Positions 36,503 through 48,678 of a stretch of DNA of 64,000 nt are shown piece after piece. Origin of the DNA: Siphonodentalium dalli (Eukaryota; Mollusca; Scaphopoda; Gadilida; Siphonodentaliidae); NCBI GenBank assembly GCA_032622095.1, contig CP136062.1, positions 139,580,351-139,644,350 on the forward strand. Reading direction: 5' to 3'. How positions within the stretch are numbered: position 1 is the first letter of the stretch; every line of letters begins with the position of its first letter. The position numbers were made by a program, and so were the translations under genes. The notes under the pieces are model-generated. The model was not told where the DNA came from. It did not search any database and saw only the letters and a list, made by a program, of their open reading frames with translations.

Positions 36503-38277
36503 AAGGTGTAGGTTTTTCTGAGACATATATAGTACATATGTAATATTCCTAGTATTTACGGACCTATTCTGATTCACAGAATGCAATAAAAAGCTAGAAA
36601 TTGCTAACAGTATGTAAAAATTTGAGGTCTGAAGATTACACGCCACTTTAAAGGTATTGTATGATCAAAGCCATCCTCAATAAACGAACTCAGTTGAGGG
36701 TTTAGCCCATGATTGAGAGCACAGGCGTCACTAAGTTTATGATTGCACCTTGTGAATTAGCGTGCATGCTTTGATCAGAAACATACAAAGAAAATTAAAG
36801 CAAATCTTTCTGTTTTATCTGATTTTTTCTATATGAGATTTTAATTAGTACACGAAATCCAGCTTTGAGGGATTATCGCTTGATAAGATTTTGCCCTGTA
36901 GCCATCCAGGTATATCTAACTTTGCTCCATCCTACCTTTGTGAGTGAATAGGCTGGCTCTCTGTCTGTGATTAGAAGGGCTCCTTGGCTACCTGTTGATG
37001 TGAGATTGTCTGTCTTTTACCCCAACAAGTACAATCAGAGCTGGATGATATCAAAGAGCAGACTGCTTTGATGATGTTAATTTATCTAACATAAAGGAAT
37101 CTTCTTGCTATTACACACCAAATGATCTTTGGGGAAAGCTAGAAATTGAGATTGTTAATGTCACCTTGAGGTGGAATTCTGCTGAGTAGAATAACGAGCA
37201 CCTGACATGATCTTATTGCTCAATCACAGTGCACACTTCCCTTACCATACATGTAGATTCTGGGTCGGTTTATGAAGCTCTATTTGTTTCTACTATATGA
37301 TAAGGTATACAATCTGGTAGTCTGTAATATCCAGCAATTTTGATATGCATTCTAGCTAAAATTCAAAGATTGTTATTTCTTTATGTTATACCATGGTTAT
37401 ACTAGCTGAAACAGGCTCCATTCGACTGCCTTTATTCAACGGCCCCTTGGTGCACTTCACAGAGATTTTGATCTTGTAAACATTTTTATTTTATTTTTTT
37501 TATTTATTTTTTTATGAATTGTTTTAGATTTGTTTTTCCCTGCTCAAATTTAACAAAAAAGATTTTTTTTTTTTTAAATAAAAGTTAATTTAAAAACAAT
37601 ATCTGAATTTTGAAAAGCTAACGCTGTTAAAACATCCACCGGGGTACCCTGAGTCACCACACCAAATTTGGTTGAAATCGGTCCAGGGGTCTGGGAGAAA
37701 AAGCGTGAGCAGACATATCCTACTCTTTTATTATATAGATGCTAATGAAACAGTCTCTTGAACCGTTTTTCTTGAAAATTATCCCATTGGTCATTGTTTA
37801 TTTTAGACAGAAATGGTGGGAAGTCACCTGTACTTCAATTGGTTTGTGTTATCACTCCCTTAGATAAGCCCTTTGCATTACAGTCACCCAACATTAAGGT
37901 TTAAAAATTTCTGTCCAAAATGTCTTCCTTTCCATCCTCAAAGTCCACCATCACGGAAAAATGCCAGTAATTATGAACATTCTCAACTGATATAGCTATG
38001 TATCATGGCCAATTTAAAATATTGTCCATGAAGTTAATTTGGAAAATTTCAGTAGCAAAAAATATTCAGGTAAAAAAAAAAAGCAAGGTGTTATAGTTAG
38101 CCTACCAAATACACTTCCAAATATTCTAATTTTTGTGAACTCTTACACCTTCATAATGTTTGATCATTTTCACAATGTGTGCATGTCAAAGAATCCTACT
38201 GTGGAAAACAAGTCGTGGTTAAATAACAAAGTTTTATGGAAAAAAAAGTTTAGTTATAATATATACATGAATATATA
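36503..38277. other. intron 3 stretch with a family K repeat
   Basis: Apart from the K copy near 37500-37745, I recognise nothing. Confidence 0.5.
37500..37745 (-). mobile_element. family K repeat, possibly Helitron-like, copy 1
   Basis: The - strand reads ATCTATATAATAAAAGAGTA, then TTTGGTGTGGTGACTCAGGG and CCCCGGTGGATGTT. The same order occurs on the + strand at 56195-56402. The start resembles 5' ends of non-autonomous Helitrons, but no 3' hairpin/CTAG end was found. Confidence 0.45.
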
Positions 38278-38465
38278 CAGTAATGCCCTAAATAATCGAC
38301 TCCTTAACCACAGCAGAATTATGGGTAATTTTTCAGGAATTAGTCGGAAATATGGCATGTTGCCATTCATCTGATGAATGTTGCCAGCCATATTTCCGAC
38401 TAAATCCTGAAAAGTTACCCACAATTCTGATGTGGTTAAGGAGTCGATTATTTAGGACATTACAG
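38278..38465. mobile_element. family A MITE
   Basis: CAGTAATGCCCTAAATAATC start, mirrored end ATTATTTAGGACATTACAG. TA flanks. Confidence 0.92.
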
Positions 38466-39179
38466 TATACATGTATATATATGGATAAATAAGGTTCCAG
38501 CCTTTTACTGTGTCATATCCCAGAGCCTTAGGCTGAACAATCTTACTCATCTAGACTGGTATGGGTTATCTGTTATATGAGAACTCGTAAACTTGTGTTT
38601 GGTAAAGTTAGTTCTTATATTGTACATTAGTGTTGGTGGGAAAACATTTTATTCCTTCCCTATGGCTCTTTATATCTTGATACTATTGTTTCCTCATGAA
38701 CAACTGTTTCTGATCAAAGACTACATCAAAGTCAGGCAACAAATGAAATACCACCAATTAGAAGCCACATCTACCTTTAAGACCCATAAATTCCTGTGTA
38801 CGACAAACATAAAAGTTAACACCGGAAAATCACTTTGAAGTGGGCGATATTACAGACGGCTTCAACCACCATCATTCACCTAATATATATATCCATATAC
38901 TTAAAGTGATTAATGGTCCCTTTTCTTTTTAATTTTTTCATATTTTTATAAATTCTTGATTGACTAATTGGCTAGTTTTGATCCATCAAAGGGTTGTATG
39001 TCTGTCGTTCAGTGTTCATCTTTTTGTTGGGTTGTCCCTCTGTGCGTTCTGCTCTTTGAAGGCTTAGTTTTACGACATCTCTTCTTTTATCAAATTAGAA
39101 GGGATTTATTTGAAGGCAATAATTTTGCTTGTTATATATGCTCGAGCTACACCAAAGGGATATTTGTTGCCGGCACTTT

Positions 39180-39760
39180 CCACATTGGTTTAAAAACATT
39201 CATTGTGGGTCTTGTCTCTATGGGAATTTAAAATGATGACATTGAGTTGCAGTTCATATCACTGCAAAGCTTATATAGTCCCACAGGCATGTTATTGAAC
39301 CAAACTCCTAATTTATGGCATAAACAACTGGAAATGGCATGTCGCAAAGTCTGGAAGAGAAGCTAGTACTTGCCACATTGGTTTAAAAACATTTACTCTG
39401 GCTGCTGTCTGTATGGGAACTTTATATTATGAAATTGAGTCGCAGTTCATATCAATGTAAAGCTTATATAGACCCACAGGCATGTCATTGGACCATACTC
39501 GTATAGTTTTCCATAAACGGCTAAAATTTATATGTCATAAAGACTGAAAGAGAGAGAGGCTTGTCTCCTTCATTGACCTCTGTGTGGGAACTTTAAATGA
39601 TGACATTGATTCAGAGTTCATATCATTTCAAAGCTTATATAGCCCTACAGGCATTGTTGCACAGTTATTGGTCCAAACTCCAATTATATGGCATAAAGGC
39701 CAAAAATGGTATGTCACAATGAAATCATATGGCGATTTGTTCTCAAAAATACACCTAACA
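39180..39760 (+). repeat. three-unit tandem array, period about 170-195 bp
   Basis: Units share CCACATTGGTTTAAAAACAT (first two), TATGGGAA-TTT, ATTGAG, GTTCATATCA, AAGCTTATATAG and CC(A/T)ACAGGCAT in the same order. Anchors at 39222, 39415 and 39586. Confidence 0.85.
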
Positions 39761-40360
39761 ATAATCACTTTTGAATTTTTCCGAGTATCTAAATATAGTC
39801 GATAAATACCTTAAATAGCTTTCTACAACAATAATATGTCCCAGAAGACATGAATTGAAGTCATCAAAAATTCAACTTCGAACACTATGTTCGGGCCGAA
39901 CACTTGGTACACCATTTGTATTTTTCATGGAATTTCTGGAATTGGAAGCGGAATAATGTGCGACTGTCTGGAAAAAGATTATTGCGTTATCTTAACTGGA
40001 AACCCCATAGTAATATAAAAATTGCAGACCTACATATGACAGCTCCTGGATTTACCTCCCATGGTTTATAGGTGCAATTTTTACGCAACTACTGATTAAT
40101 ATTTTAACCGGCATAAATGAAACATTCTCAAATTTACCAATAAAATTCAGAAACAAAACATGTTTTTTTTCCAGTACTATATCCTCGACTTTGTATGGAA
40201 ATCTGTGCTGGTAATTTTGAGATACGTTTTGCCAAATTATGTGTAATAATTTTGGGGTTGAAACGAACCATATCCGCTTTAAAAAACAATGTACATGTAC
40301 ATCATTCAAGTAAATTGTGCTGTTTTGTAACCTGTACCTTCTTCACTGTTTTGTTTGCAG

Positions 40361-40485
40361 TTGACCTTCCTCCATCCAAAGATAGTTCTGAGACATGTAA
40401 AGTGTTGATGTTTGATCAGGACGACAATCTCAATGACAAGGAGAAGATAAAATTGGAAATTGATGAAAATTTCTTGAACATAGAG
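40361..40485 (+). CDS. nkd: nkd coding exon 4 (residues 65-106)
   Basis: 125 nt between acceptor TTTTGTTTGCAG and donor GTTTGT (an acceptable but weaker donor), phase 1 in and phase 0 out. After the split codon it reads VDLPPSKDSSETCKVLMFDQ..., an acidic/Lys-rich hydrophilic linker ending KLEIDENFLNIE. It leads into the EF-hand exon, as the linker ahead of the EFECxV segment does in other NKD proteins. Composition and length suit a disordered spacer. No catalytic or binding motif is visible. The assignment depends on phase compatibility on both sides and on the open frame across the exon. Confidence 0.75.
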
Positions 40486-40677
40486 GTTTGTATTGGTAGA
40501 ACACATATTTTGATAGCCTCCGAGATATATGGAAAATGTTTGACCTAAATACTAGGTTTGTTTCCACTAACCCAAATGACTGCATGTGGGGCCTACGACT
40601 TACACAGTTTACTGACTGCTTGTGCAAATGTTTCCATGGTGCCAATGAAATAACGGTGAGGAATTAGTGATGTGCCT

Positions 40678-40939
40678 TTAATCCTTTCACGATGGGAGCT
40701 GCGCTGGTGCAGCATTAAAGATCCTGTGCCAGTGCATTGTCTTATATATGCGAGTCTCCCATAGGGAGCCTCGCGTATATAAGAGAATGCACTGGCTTAT
40801 ACAGTCAAGGTAAATATTGTTAGGCCAATGCATTCTCTTATATATGCGAGGCTCCCTATGGGAGACTTGCATATATAAGAGAATGTATTGGCACAGGGTT
40901 TCGCAAAATTTCAGAAAGCTCCAGTCATAAAAGGGTTAA
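40678..40939 (+). mobile_element. family B MITE, full length, close to consensus
   Basis: TTAA flanks; starts TCCTTTCACGATGGGAGC and ends CAGTCATAAAAGGG. Both inner hairpins are nearly perfect. It lies 190 bp after exon 4. Confidence 0.92.
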
Positions 40940-41144
40940 ACAATGCTTGAAGAGATAAAACTACTAGAGAGATAGAGAGAAATTCAATGATTGTCAATCC
41001 ATAATTGACTGGAATCTCATATCTTTATAAATTTTCCTAATGGTTCCTTCCCATAAAACTTCCTTCAAACATTTTGTCAAGGTCATCAGGGAATGAAAGT
41101 TTAACCTGTCACCAGAGTTGTATTCGAATCTGTGTTATTCTGTG

Positions 41145-41330
41145 TTCGTGAATGACAGGTTACCAAGTCCCTATACTAAATCTTGAACGGGAACACTGGC
41201 ATGTGGCCACACGTCATTTTTGCTGGTCACAATTTAGGGAGTAAGAATCTGGACCCACGAACGTGACGTGCGTCCACGTGCCAGTGTTCCCATTTTGTAT
41301 ATGGTCTGAGGTAACCTGTCATTCACGAAC
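41145..41330. mobile_element. family J palindrome
   Basis: GTTCGTGAATGACAGGTTAC and its complement form the ends. A second paired block GGGAACACTGGCA / TGCCAGTGTTCCC lies inside. Single copy in the window. Confidence 0.7.
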
Positions 41331-41396
41331 GAACTAACAACGTTTAGTTGTTTGGAGTGCTCTTGTGATGCTGAGTCTTTTTTTACTGGGTTTTAC

Positions 41397-41773
41397 TTAA
41401 CCCTTTACCCAACAAACCGGCCAAAAACGCCCAAATAAAGATTCAACAGCCTAAAATATCTTTGGTCTGTCTCAATAACACCATACAAATATGGATATCA
41501 TTGGAACCGGTTCATTGACCACATTGTGATGGTTACAGTTATGCCCTGTGCCAATGCATTCTCTTATATATCCGAGTCGACCATAGGTCGCCTCGCATAT
41601 ATAAGAGAATGCATTGGCCTAAAAAAACAATTTTATCATTTTTTCTTACATTTTTATCATTTTTAATATGTTAAGCCAATGCATTCTCTTATATATGCGA
41701 GGCGACCTATGGTCGACTCGCATATATAAGAGAATGCATTCGCACAGGGCCGTTCTGTTGGGTAAAGGGTTAA
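41397..41773 (-). mobile_element. family C TTAA double-hairpin element, copy 1
   Basis: TTAA flanks; TIRs CCCTTTACCCAACA and GTTGGGTAAAGGG. One side holds two hairpins of the B core with the variant loop stem TCGACCATAGGTCG; the other holds C-specific unique sequence (CCGGCCAAAAACGCCC). Confidence 0.92.
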
Positions 41774-42585
41774 TGTAAATTACATAAATTCAAAATTGAT
41801 CAGTTGTGTTTACTGTCGCTGGTATAGGTTAGTTAACCAGCATAATGTATTAGAATGACTCCAGCTTCTTTTTGTTATTCATTGATTGACATGCCTCGTT
41901 GTTTTGTTATCGTTGGCGAAGACGATTATCTTGTGTATGCAGCCTATGTCTAATCCAGTTCATCCAACATTCATTGTGTGCATTGCAGCTTGTTCAATCA
42001 CTAGTTGCTGTAACAGGGTCTGGTCCTACTGTTCTCCATATTATATGTGATGTGTGGGTATGTTTGGGTTTCATTCAGCGAACAATAAACTGCATTAAAA
42101 ATGAATTGAAGTTCATTGATCTGAGAACGTTGAGTCGTCTGTACATGTTGACGTCTGAACAATGATCTGTATTAACATCCGCATGTTTTCTCTCGGCTTG
42201 TTATCACCATCTGTCGAAGTGGTTTGTAGCCAACAAGTGGGTTTTGTTGAAATTAAAAACATACATCTGAGCTTATTGTAAATTTTGACAATGGTATTAG
42301 TCTCACTGTTTTGACAGTTTTGTGTTTTGAAACATTCGGCCACCTATATCCACCCTACATTCCATAGTTGTGATCATTTCTTAATAAGAATGTAACTCTG
42401 CGTATGTATTTGTTGTTTTGATTGGTGAAATTGGGGTTGTTGATGATTATATATTCTGCAAATACGCAAGGCATTTATCTTGACAAAACATAAATTCTTA
42501 CTTCCTGTGTTCATTGTGTGTGACACCAGCGCATGTAATATTATGGAAAATTAAAAACTTATTTTGAGCTACAGTAACAGTTATA

Positions 42586-42915
42586 GCTAAACACTTGTGA
42601 TTAAGTTGACTTGAACCTTTTAACCCTTTCATGATGGGAGCTGCACTGGTGCAGCATTAAAGATCCTGTTCCAGTGCATTCTCTTATATATGCGAGTCTC
42701 CCATAGTATGTCTCACATATATAAGAGAATGCACTGGCTTACAAGGACAAGGTAAATATATTAGGCCTGTGTATTCTCTTATATATGTGAGGCTCCCTGT
42801 GCGAAACTCGCATATATAAGAGAATGCATTGGCACAGGATTTTCCCAAAATTTCAGGAAGCTCCAGTCATGGAAGGGCTAAACACAGGTGATTAAGTCAA
42901 CTTGAACCTTTTAAC
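42586..42915 (+). repeat. 37-bp direct repeats flanking a B element
   Basis: CTAAACACTTGTGATTAAGT before and CTAAACACAGGTGATTAAGT after, each continuing ACTTGAACCTTTTAA. The flank is much longer than a TTAA duplication. Confidence 0.8.
42620..42881 (+). mobile_element. family B MITE, full length
   Basis: CCCTTTCATGATGGGAGC start, CAGTCATGGAAGGG end; left TTAA, right CTAA. Both hairpins are present. Confidence 0.9.
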
Positions 42916-43773
42916 ACATTATCTTGAAGGGACAGATGGGTTGATAGAAACTATTTGGTTGCAACAGATCCTGCAGTGATTCTAGTATGCCAAAAAATGT
43001 CTTATCCAGAGTCCAGACCTATCATTTTAGTTCTTATGTTTAATGCTGACTGACACTGAAAAAAATGAAAAGTTATTTCTAGTTTGAAGGAACTAAAACC
43101 TGAGAAAGTTTTCTTTGATCTCAAATTTAGAAAGACGAAAGTATTGTCGGTGTTTGTTAGATAATTAGATATTAGTTGCCAATTCTGTCAGCCTCCCTGG
43201 CCAGACATTCTGTGTCTTTGAAAACAAAATTGTTTGAGAAGCACCAGCAGATTCTTTGCAGATCCTTGAAGATATTCTGGCAAACAAAGACTAATTTATG
43301 GAAAGAAGTCATCGTAACCAAGGCCATTCTTGTGCAAAACAGCCCTCCCTTCCTGAACATATGTTGTTGCCACTTGACGTTCTATACTGTATGTAATGCT
43401 ATGATTCAGGCCATTTGGTTTTAAACTTTAGTTTATATATGCCTGTTGAAAGATGGCTGTATTATGTAATCATTATACAGTTTATTATTTGTCAAAAAGG
43501 CAAAATAAAGTGGTTTATTTCTCATGCAACAGAGCGAAATCTCTTCAAATCAAAATGAAATTTGCCTTGATGGAGGGTCCTAACAAGATAGTGTTCACCC
43601 TATTACTAATGATGTTCCGAATGTGTTCTAAAAATAGCCCCTTTTACCATCCTGTTTGAAGGCGTGTATTATATATATGAGAAAAATTCTAAATAAAATC
43701 CAATATTAATTTGATAGATGCTTATCTGGACAGGTGTCCTTGATTCATATCTAATATTTTATATCCTGGAATC
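42916..43773. other. intron 4 stretch, nothing recognised
   Basis: Unique sequence; short open stretches here show no family resemblance. Confidence 0.5.
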
Positions 43774-43775
43774 TA

Positions 43776-43981
43776 CAGTAATGCTCTAAGTAATCGACTT
43801 CTTAACCACAGCAGAATTTTGGGTAATATTTCAGGATTTAGTCGGAAATATGGCTTGTTGCCATTCATCGGAAAGCTCTCACTTTCCGATGAATGGCAAC
43901 AAGCCATATTTCCGACTAAATCCTGAAAAGTTACCAATAATTCTGCTGTGGTTAAGGAGTTGATTAATTAGAGCATTACTG
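43776..43981. mobile_element. family A MITE, arms from different subfamilies
   Basis: Left arm CTCTAAGTAATCGACTTC, right arm GGAGTTGATTAATTAGAGC: the arms do not mirror each other here. TA flanks. Confidence 0.9.
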
Positions 43982-44167
43982 TAGGAAGGTATACACTATC
44001 ATGTCCATTATTTATTTATTTTTTGGTGGGGGGGGGAGGGGGTTCCAGTTTACGTTTATATTGGCATTTGTTTCCATATTGTTGTTTCCCATAAGAAATT
44101 TTAATTTGTTCATGCAATAAACACTTCACGCTGAGCCAGTGTCGCTTAAACTCTGATATTCCACCTA

Positions 44168-44380
44168 CAGTAATGCCCTAAATGATCGACTTCTTAACCG
44201 CTGCAGAATTATGAGTAACTGTTCATGATTTAGTCGGAAATATGTCTTGTTGCCATTCATCGGAAAGCTCTCAGTGAGAGCATTCCGATGAATGGCAACA
44301 AGCCATATTTCCGACAAAATCCTGAAAAATTACCCATAATTTGGCTGTGGTTAAGGAGTTGACTATTTCGGGCATTACTG
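44168..44380. mobile_element. family A MITE
   Basis: CAGTAATGCCCTAAATGATC start, TTGACTATTTCGGGCATTAC end. TA flanks; several point changes in the arms. Confidence 0.9.
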
Positions 44381-44382
44381 TA

Positions 44383-45605
44383 TTTTCTTCAATTTATGGA
44401 AACGATTTCAGAAAAAAAAATCCAGAATTCCAGATTTTGTGGAAAAAAGTTGTAACAGTTAGCTTCGAAGATAGGCCTATACTCTATCTTTAAATTTGAT
44501 CAAATTATCATGTACTATTTTGTTTATGTAGCCTGAAAATATCTGTTCCATTTTCTGCAACAGGTTCACTTTTTATTATATAGAAAACTGCTCATTGGTT
44601 CATATCTGGGTGCCTTGAATACCACAACACTTGAACATTATGAAAACTCCTTCAGAAATATTACACATCATAAGTATTCTCACATGATTTTCTAGCCTTT
44701 TCCTGTATCCGGCTGGTGCAGGCAGAATGAGTAGCTCTGTTACCACCAGCCTTTGATGGCTTTCTCTGAGTATTTTTCCTCTATCATCTGTTCTATCATA
44801 ACAAATTAGTAATTTGTGTAGACTTCTGGATTACTGAGTTATTGCCCGAGTTATTGTGAGGACTAATTACGGTCTAGCACTCTGGGATGTTCACTGATTA
44901 AAGTCCTGTAGAGAAGTGGATGCTTTATTTTGTGGAATTTCGTCTTGTCCTTCTGCTGTAGTGATTCATTGTGCTCACGTTTCCTGGAAATTTTTCAATT
45001 TTCTTGAGAGGTCTTTTGATTACTTTGTGATGACTCATGGTGAGTATAAACAACAGCGTAAACATATGCATATCTACTCAGTGCTCATAACTTGCTTTGA
45101 GTATAAATTTTATTTCATTACCTAACAGCACTGAATGCGAATTCACTCGATGATGAAATTGATAAACATAGCATGTTAACACTCCTTTTTTGCCAAATCA
45201 TTTTAATTTCTGTTTCACTAGGTTTTCACTGTATTACATTCAACTAAATATGAAAATACAGAATACAAATATAATTCTCATTACTGAATGTTTAATTCTC
45301 ATTTAGTATTTTTTTTAGAAATCTCATTCTTCAGTGAAATTTCTCTTTAGATATATGGTATTGTCTGCATTACACGGCTTTCAAAGCAGCGTCTTTCATA
45401 GCACATGAGTTTCAAAACCATTTCACAATTTAAACCTATATGTTTCTGCAGTTAGAACTTTGGCCTTTATATGGTAGAACCAAATTCATATATTGAGTGT
45501 TCTCATAACAAAGCTTTCTGTTTCACAAAAATTGACATTTCCAGGTGCCTTGTTACATATAATAAACTAGGCCCCAAATGTTTTACTTCTGTTTTCACTG
45601 AGCCA
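44383..45605. other. intron 4 stretch, nothing recognised
   Basis: AT-rich unique sequence. Confidence 0.5.
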
Positions 45606-45854
45606 TTAACCCTTTCTACACTCAATTGACGAGTAGTTATCCCTTAGGAAACGTTTAGATAATAAGTTCAACAAACGAACATAGGTTGTTTGTTGAACTT
45701 ATATCTGAACATTGCCCTCCAATAAATAGGACTCCTTCTGCACTTGTATTATCTGTTGTCTGCTTACTTTTCCTCAACATCCCTCCAGATATACCATTCC
45801 GATGTGCAGTTTTATAACTGAGTGGGATAATCCATTTAGTATAGAACGGGTTAA
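45606..45854 (+). mobile_element. family G TTAA element, copy 3
   Basis: TTAA flanks; CCCTTTCTACACTCAATTG start and TTTAGTATAGAACGGG end. The inner hairpin AAGTTCAACAAACGAACA pairs with TTGTTTGTTGAACTT. Confidence 0.85.
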
Positions 45855-46739
45855 TTACAAATTTGTTTACATTCTGGATTCAATATTAAACAACAGCTAG
45901 AGGGTATACTATATCCAACAGTAAATCGTTCAGTATGGCCCTGAATAAATTTACCAATATTAAGTTATTAGGCCATGAATGGCTTAATCAAAACAAGCAA
46001 ATTAATCAATTGTTGACACCTGTTTCTTTTCTTTCCCACAATTGTCTCCAGTCTTGATGTATTGTTTCTTGTCCATTTCATATTTCACCATCTAATGCCC
46101 TCTGGGTACAGCTAAGTCTTAAGCCCTATAAATTATTGTATTAAAAAATGTGGACAAATTGTTTTACACTAATACTGCCCTGGGGGCAAGCAGCTGAGTT
46201 ATTAACACATAAAACATGAATGGTATATTATTCCCTTCACCTGGGGGTTAATGTAGTTGATTACCAAGGATAATATATTTGAATATAGTTTTGTTTACTT
46301 TGCAATCTTAGGCACTAGTTATATAAAGTGGTCTGAAGTTTGGGGTCATATTTTACCTGAAGTGGACATGGGTTATTTATAAAATTCTTATCAGCATGTT
46401 CTGGAATAATACCAAGCAGAGGGAGGATTTTTGCATGTTTTTGTTATAGAACTGGAGTTATAATTAATTCCTCAATTCATTGTCCATTATCGATCATACG
46501 ACACAGTATGGGGGTATGTATTTATTCACCATTGATAGTCCTTGACTATCTTTATTCAGGTGACATTATGGAAATGACCCACTTTAAACATGACTACCCA
46601 AATAATTTATTTGCCATATTTTTGAGTAATAATTGTATTCTCATTAACAAATAATCTAAATTGATATGGGTCAGGAGTTGGAAGATATTCATTATATTCA
46701 CTATTTTAATTACATGTTTTTGGCTCATTCCGAAATAGC
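45855..46739. other. intron 4 stretch, nothing recognised
   Basis: Unique sequence without palindromes. Confidence 0.5.
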
Positions 46740-47001
46740 TTAACCCTCTCCCGATGGGAGCTGCGTTGGTGCAGCATTAAATATCATGGCCAGTCCATTC
46801 TCTTATATATGCAAGTCTCCCATAGGGAGCCTTGTCTATATAAGAGAATACACTGGGTTACAATGTCCAGGTAAATATTGTTAGGCCAATGTAGTCTCTT
46901 ATATATGTGAGGCTTCCTTTAGGGGACTCGGATATACAATAGAATGCATTGGCACAGGATTTTCGCAAAACTTCAAGAAGCTCCAGTCGTGGAAGGGTTA
47001 A
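46740..47001 (+). mobile_element. family B MITE, full length
   Basis: TTAA flanks; CCCTCTCCCGATGGGAGC start, CAGTCGTGGAAGGG end; both hairpins with scattered mismatches. Confidence 0.9.
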
Positions 47002-47008
47002 CAGATAC

Positions 47009-47190
47009 ATGAAATACCTATATAAGGACAGTAAAGAACGCACTTTATATCCACCAATATAAGGACTGCAAAGAATGCTCTTTATATCAACCAACAAACC
47101 ATAAGCTTGTTTTCCTTTTTGAGGAAATAATCTCTGTCACTTCAGTAAATATTTCCATGGTATATAAGGTCTGTATATAGGTATTTCATG
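47009..47190. repeat. inverted repeat enclosing a two-unit tandem repeat
   Basis: CATGAAATACCTATATAAGG and CTGTATATAGGTATTTCATG are mirrored. Inside, TATAAGGAC(A/T)G(T/C)AAAGAA(C/T)GC is repeated twice. Confidence 0.7.
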
Positions 47191-47293
47191 TTTTAATCAA
47201 CCTATATCTATATGAATGCCTAAAACATGGCAAATGTCAAGCAAGTTCTATTGGTTAAATGTTTAGATTGAGGCTTGTAATGCACATTATATA

Positions 47294-47510
47294 CAGTAAT
47301 GTTCTAAGTAATCGACTTCTTAACCACAGCAGAATTATGGGTAACTTTTCAGTATTTAGTCAGAAATATCGCTTGTTGCCATTCATCCATATTTCCATTC
47401 ATTCGAGAGCTTTCCGATGAATGGCAACAAGCCATATTTCCGACTAAATCTTGAAAAGTTACCCCATAATTCTGCTGTGGTTAAGAAGTCGATTACTTAG
47501 AGCATTACTG
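47294..47510. mobile_element. family A MITE
   Basis: Mirrored CTAAGTAATCGACTTCTTAA and TTAAGAAGTCGATTACTTAG. TA flanks. Confidence 0.92.
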
Positions 47511-47533
47511 TATGCCTTTACTTTAATTGTTGC

Positions 47534-47725
47534 CAAGCCTGAGTTCAGTGTGCCTGTCATTTGCAGAATGAGGTCCCCAGAGGGTGAATAAAGTGATGCT
47601 CTCCCGCACGGTGGGCTAGCATCACCATTCAACCTCCGGCAACCTCATTCTGCTTAGGCCTCAACTGATACGGGAGACCTTGGATCAGATTGAAGTTTCA
47701 AGAAGCTATCCATGTTTGATTGTGG
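47534..47725. mobile_element. family E fragment, left half
   Basis: CAAGCCTGAGTTCAGTGTG and one complete hairpin, then truncated just before the next E copy. Confidence 0.8.
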
Positions 47726-47733
47726 CTTGTAAG

Positions 47734-48129
47734 CAAGCCTGAGTTTAGTGTGTCTGTCATTTGCAGAATGAGGTCCCCAGAGGATGAATTAAGTGATTAT
47801 GTGATTCACCCTCTGGGGACCTCATTCTGCTTAGGCCTCATCTTCTCTGGTAAGTTTATTGATTATAAAATTTCTATAGAAACTTCTGCACATAGATTCT
47901 ATTTTTTGTTTAGTTTAGTTTCTCTATATCACCAAATCGAGGTTTCCAATATTTACCATTTGGGAACTTCAATCTGAGTCTATGCTCCCATAGCAGCTGA
48001 GGCCTATGCAGCATGAGGTCCCCAGAGGGTGAATTTAGTGATGCTATCCCGCATAGCGGGCTAGCATCACTAAATTCACCCTCTTGGGACCTCATTCTGT
48101 ACATGACAGGCACACTAAACTCAGGCTTG
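47734..48129. mobile_element. family E double-hairpin element, perfect 8-bp duplication
   Basis: TIRs CAAGCCTGAGTTTAGTGTG and mirror, flanked by CTTGTAAG on both sides (47726-47733 and 48130-48137). The right hairpin is complete and the left is reduced. Confidence 0.93.
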
Positions 48130-48459
48130 CTTGTAAGAGTTGAATCCCACAATTGACATTGATCACACTGTGTGGCCATCCAGCCCTTAATGTATTCTAT
48201 ATAAGCATCTGCTCTGATCTCTTCTATTTGTCCATCCATTCTGAAAGCCGTTCACTGTTTACTGTTCTTATTCCTCAGTACACAGACCTCCCTGTGCCAA
48301 ATTTACCAAATTTTGCTTTCATATTTGCTTATGTAGATGACAGCTTTACATCCTAAGTGATATGCACTACTAATAGTCTGGTTGCCCTTGTGGTTCTCTG
48401 GAAAAATGCTTAACCCATTCATTTCTTAACTCTTTCTTTACTAAGAACTCATTGACTTA

Positions 48460-48670
48460 GAGTAATGCCCTAAATAATCGACTCCTTAACCACAGCAGAA
48501 TTAAGGGTAATTTTTAAGGATTTAGTTGGAAATATGGCTTGTTCTATTCACTGGAAGCTCTCACTGAGAGCTTTCCGATGAATGGTAACAAGCCATATTT
48601 TCGACTAAATCCCGAAAAATTACCCATAATTCTGCTGTGGTTAAGGGGTCGATTATTTAGGGCATTATTG
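48460..48670. mobile_element. family A MITE with related empty site nearby
   Basis: TA flanks. The left end has G for the first C. The flanking GACT-TA-GTTG recurs uninterrupted at about 48947-48955. Confidence 0.92.
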
Positions 48671-48678
48671 TAGTTGTC

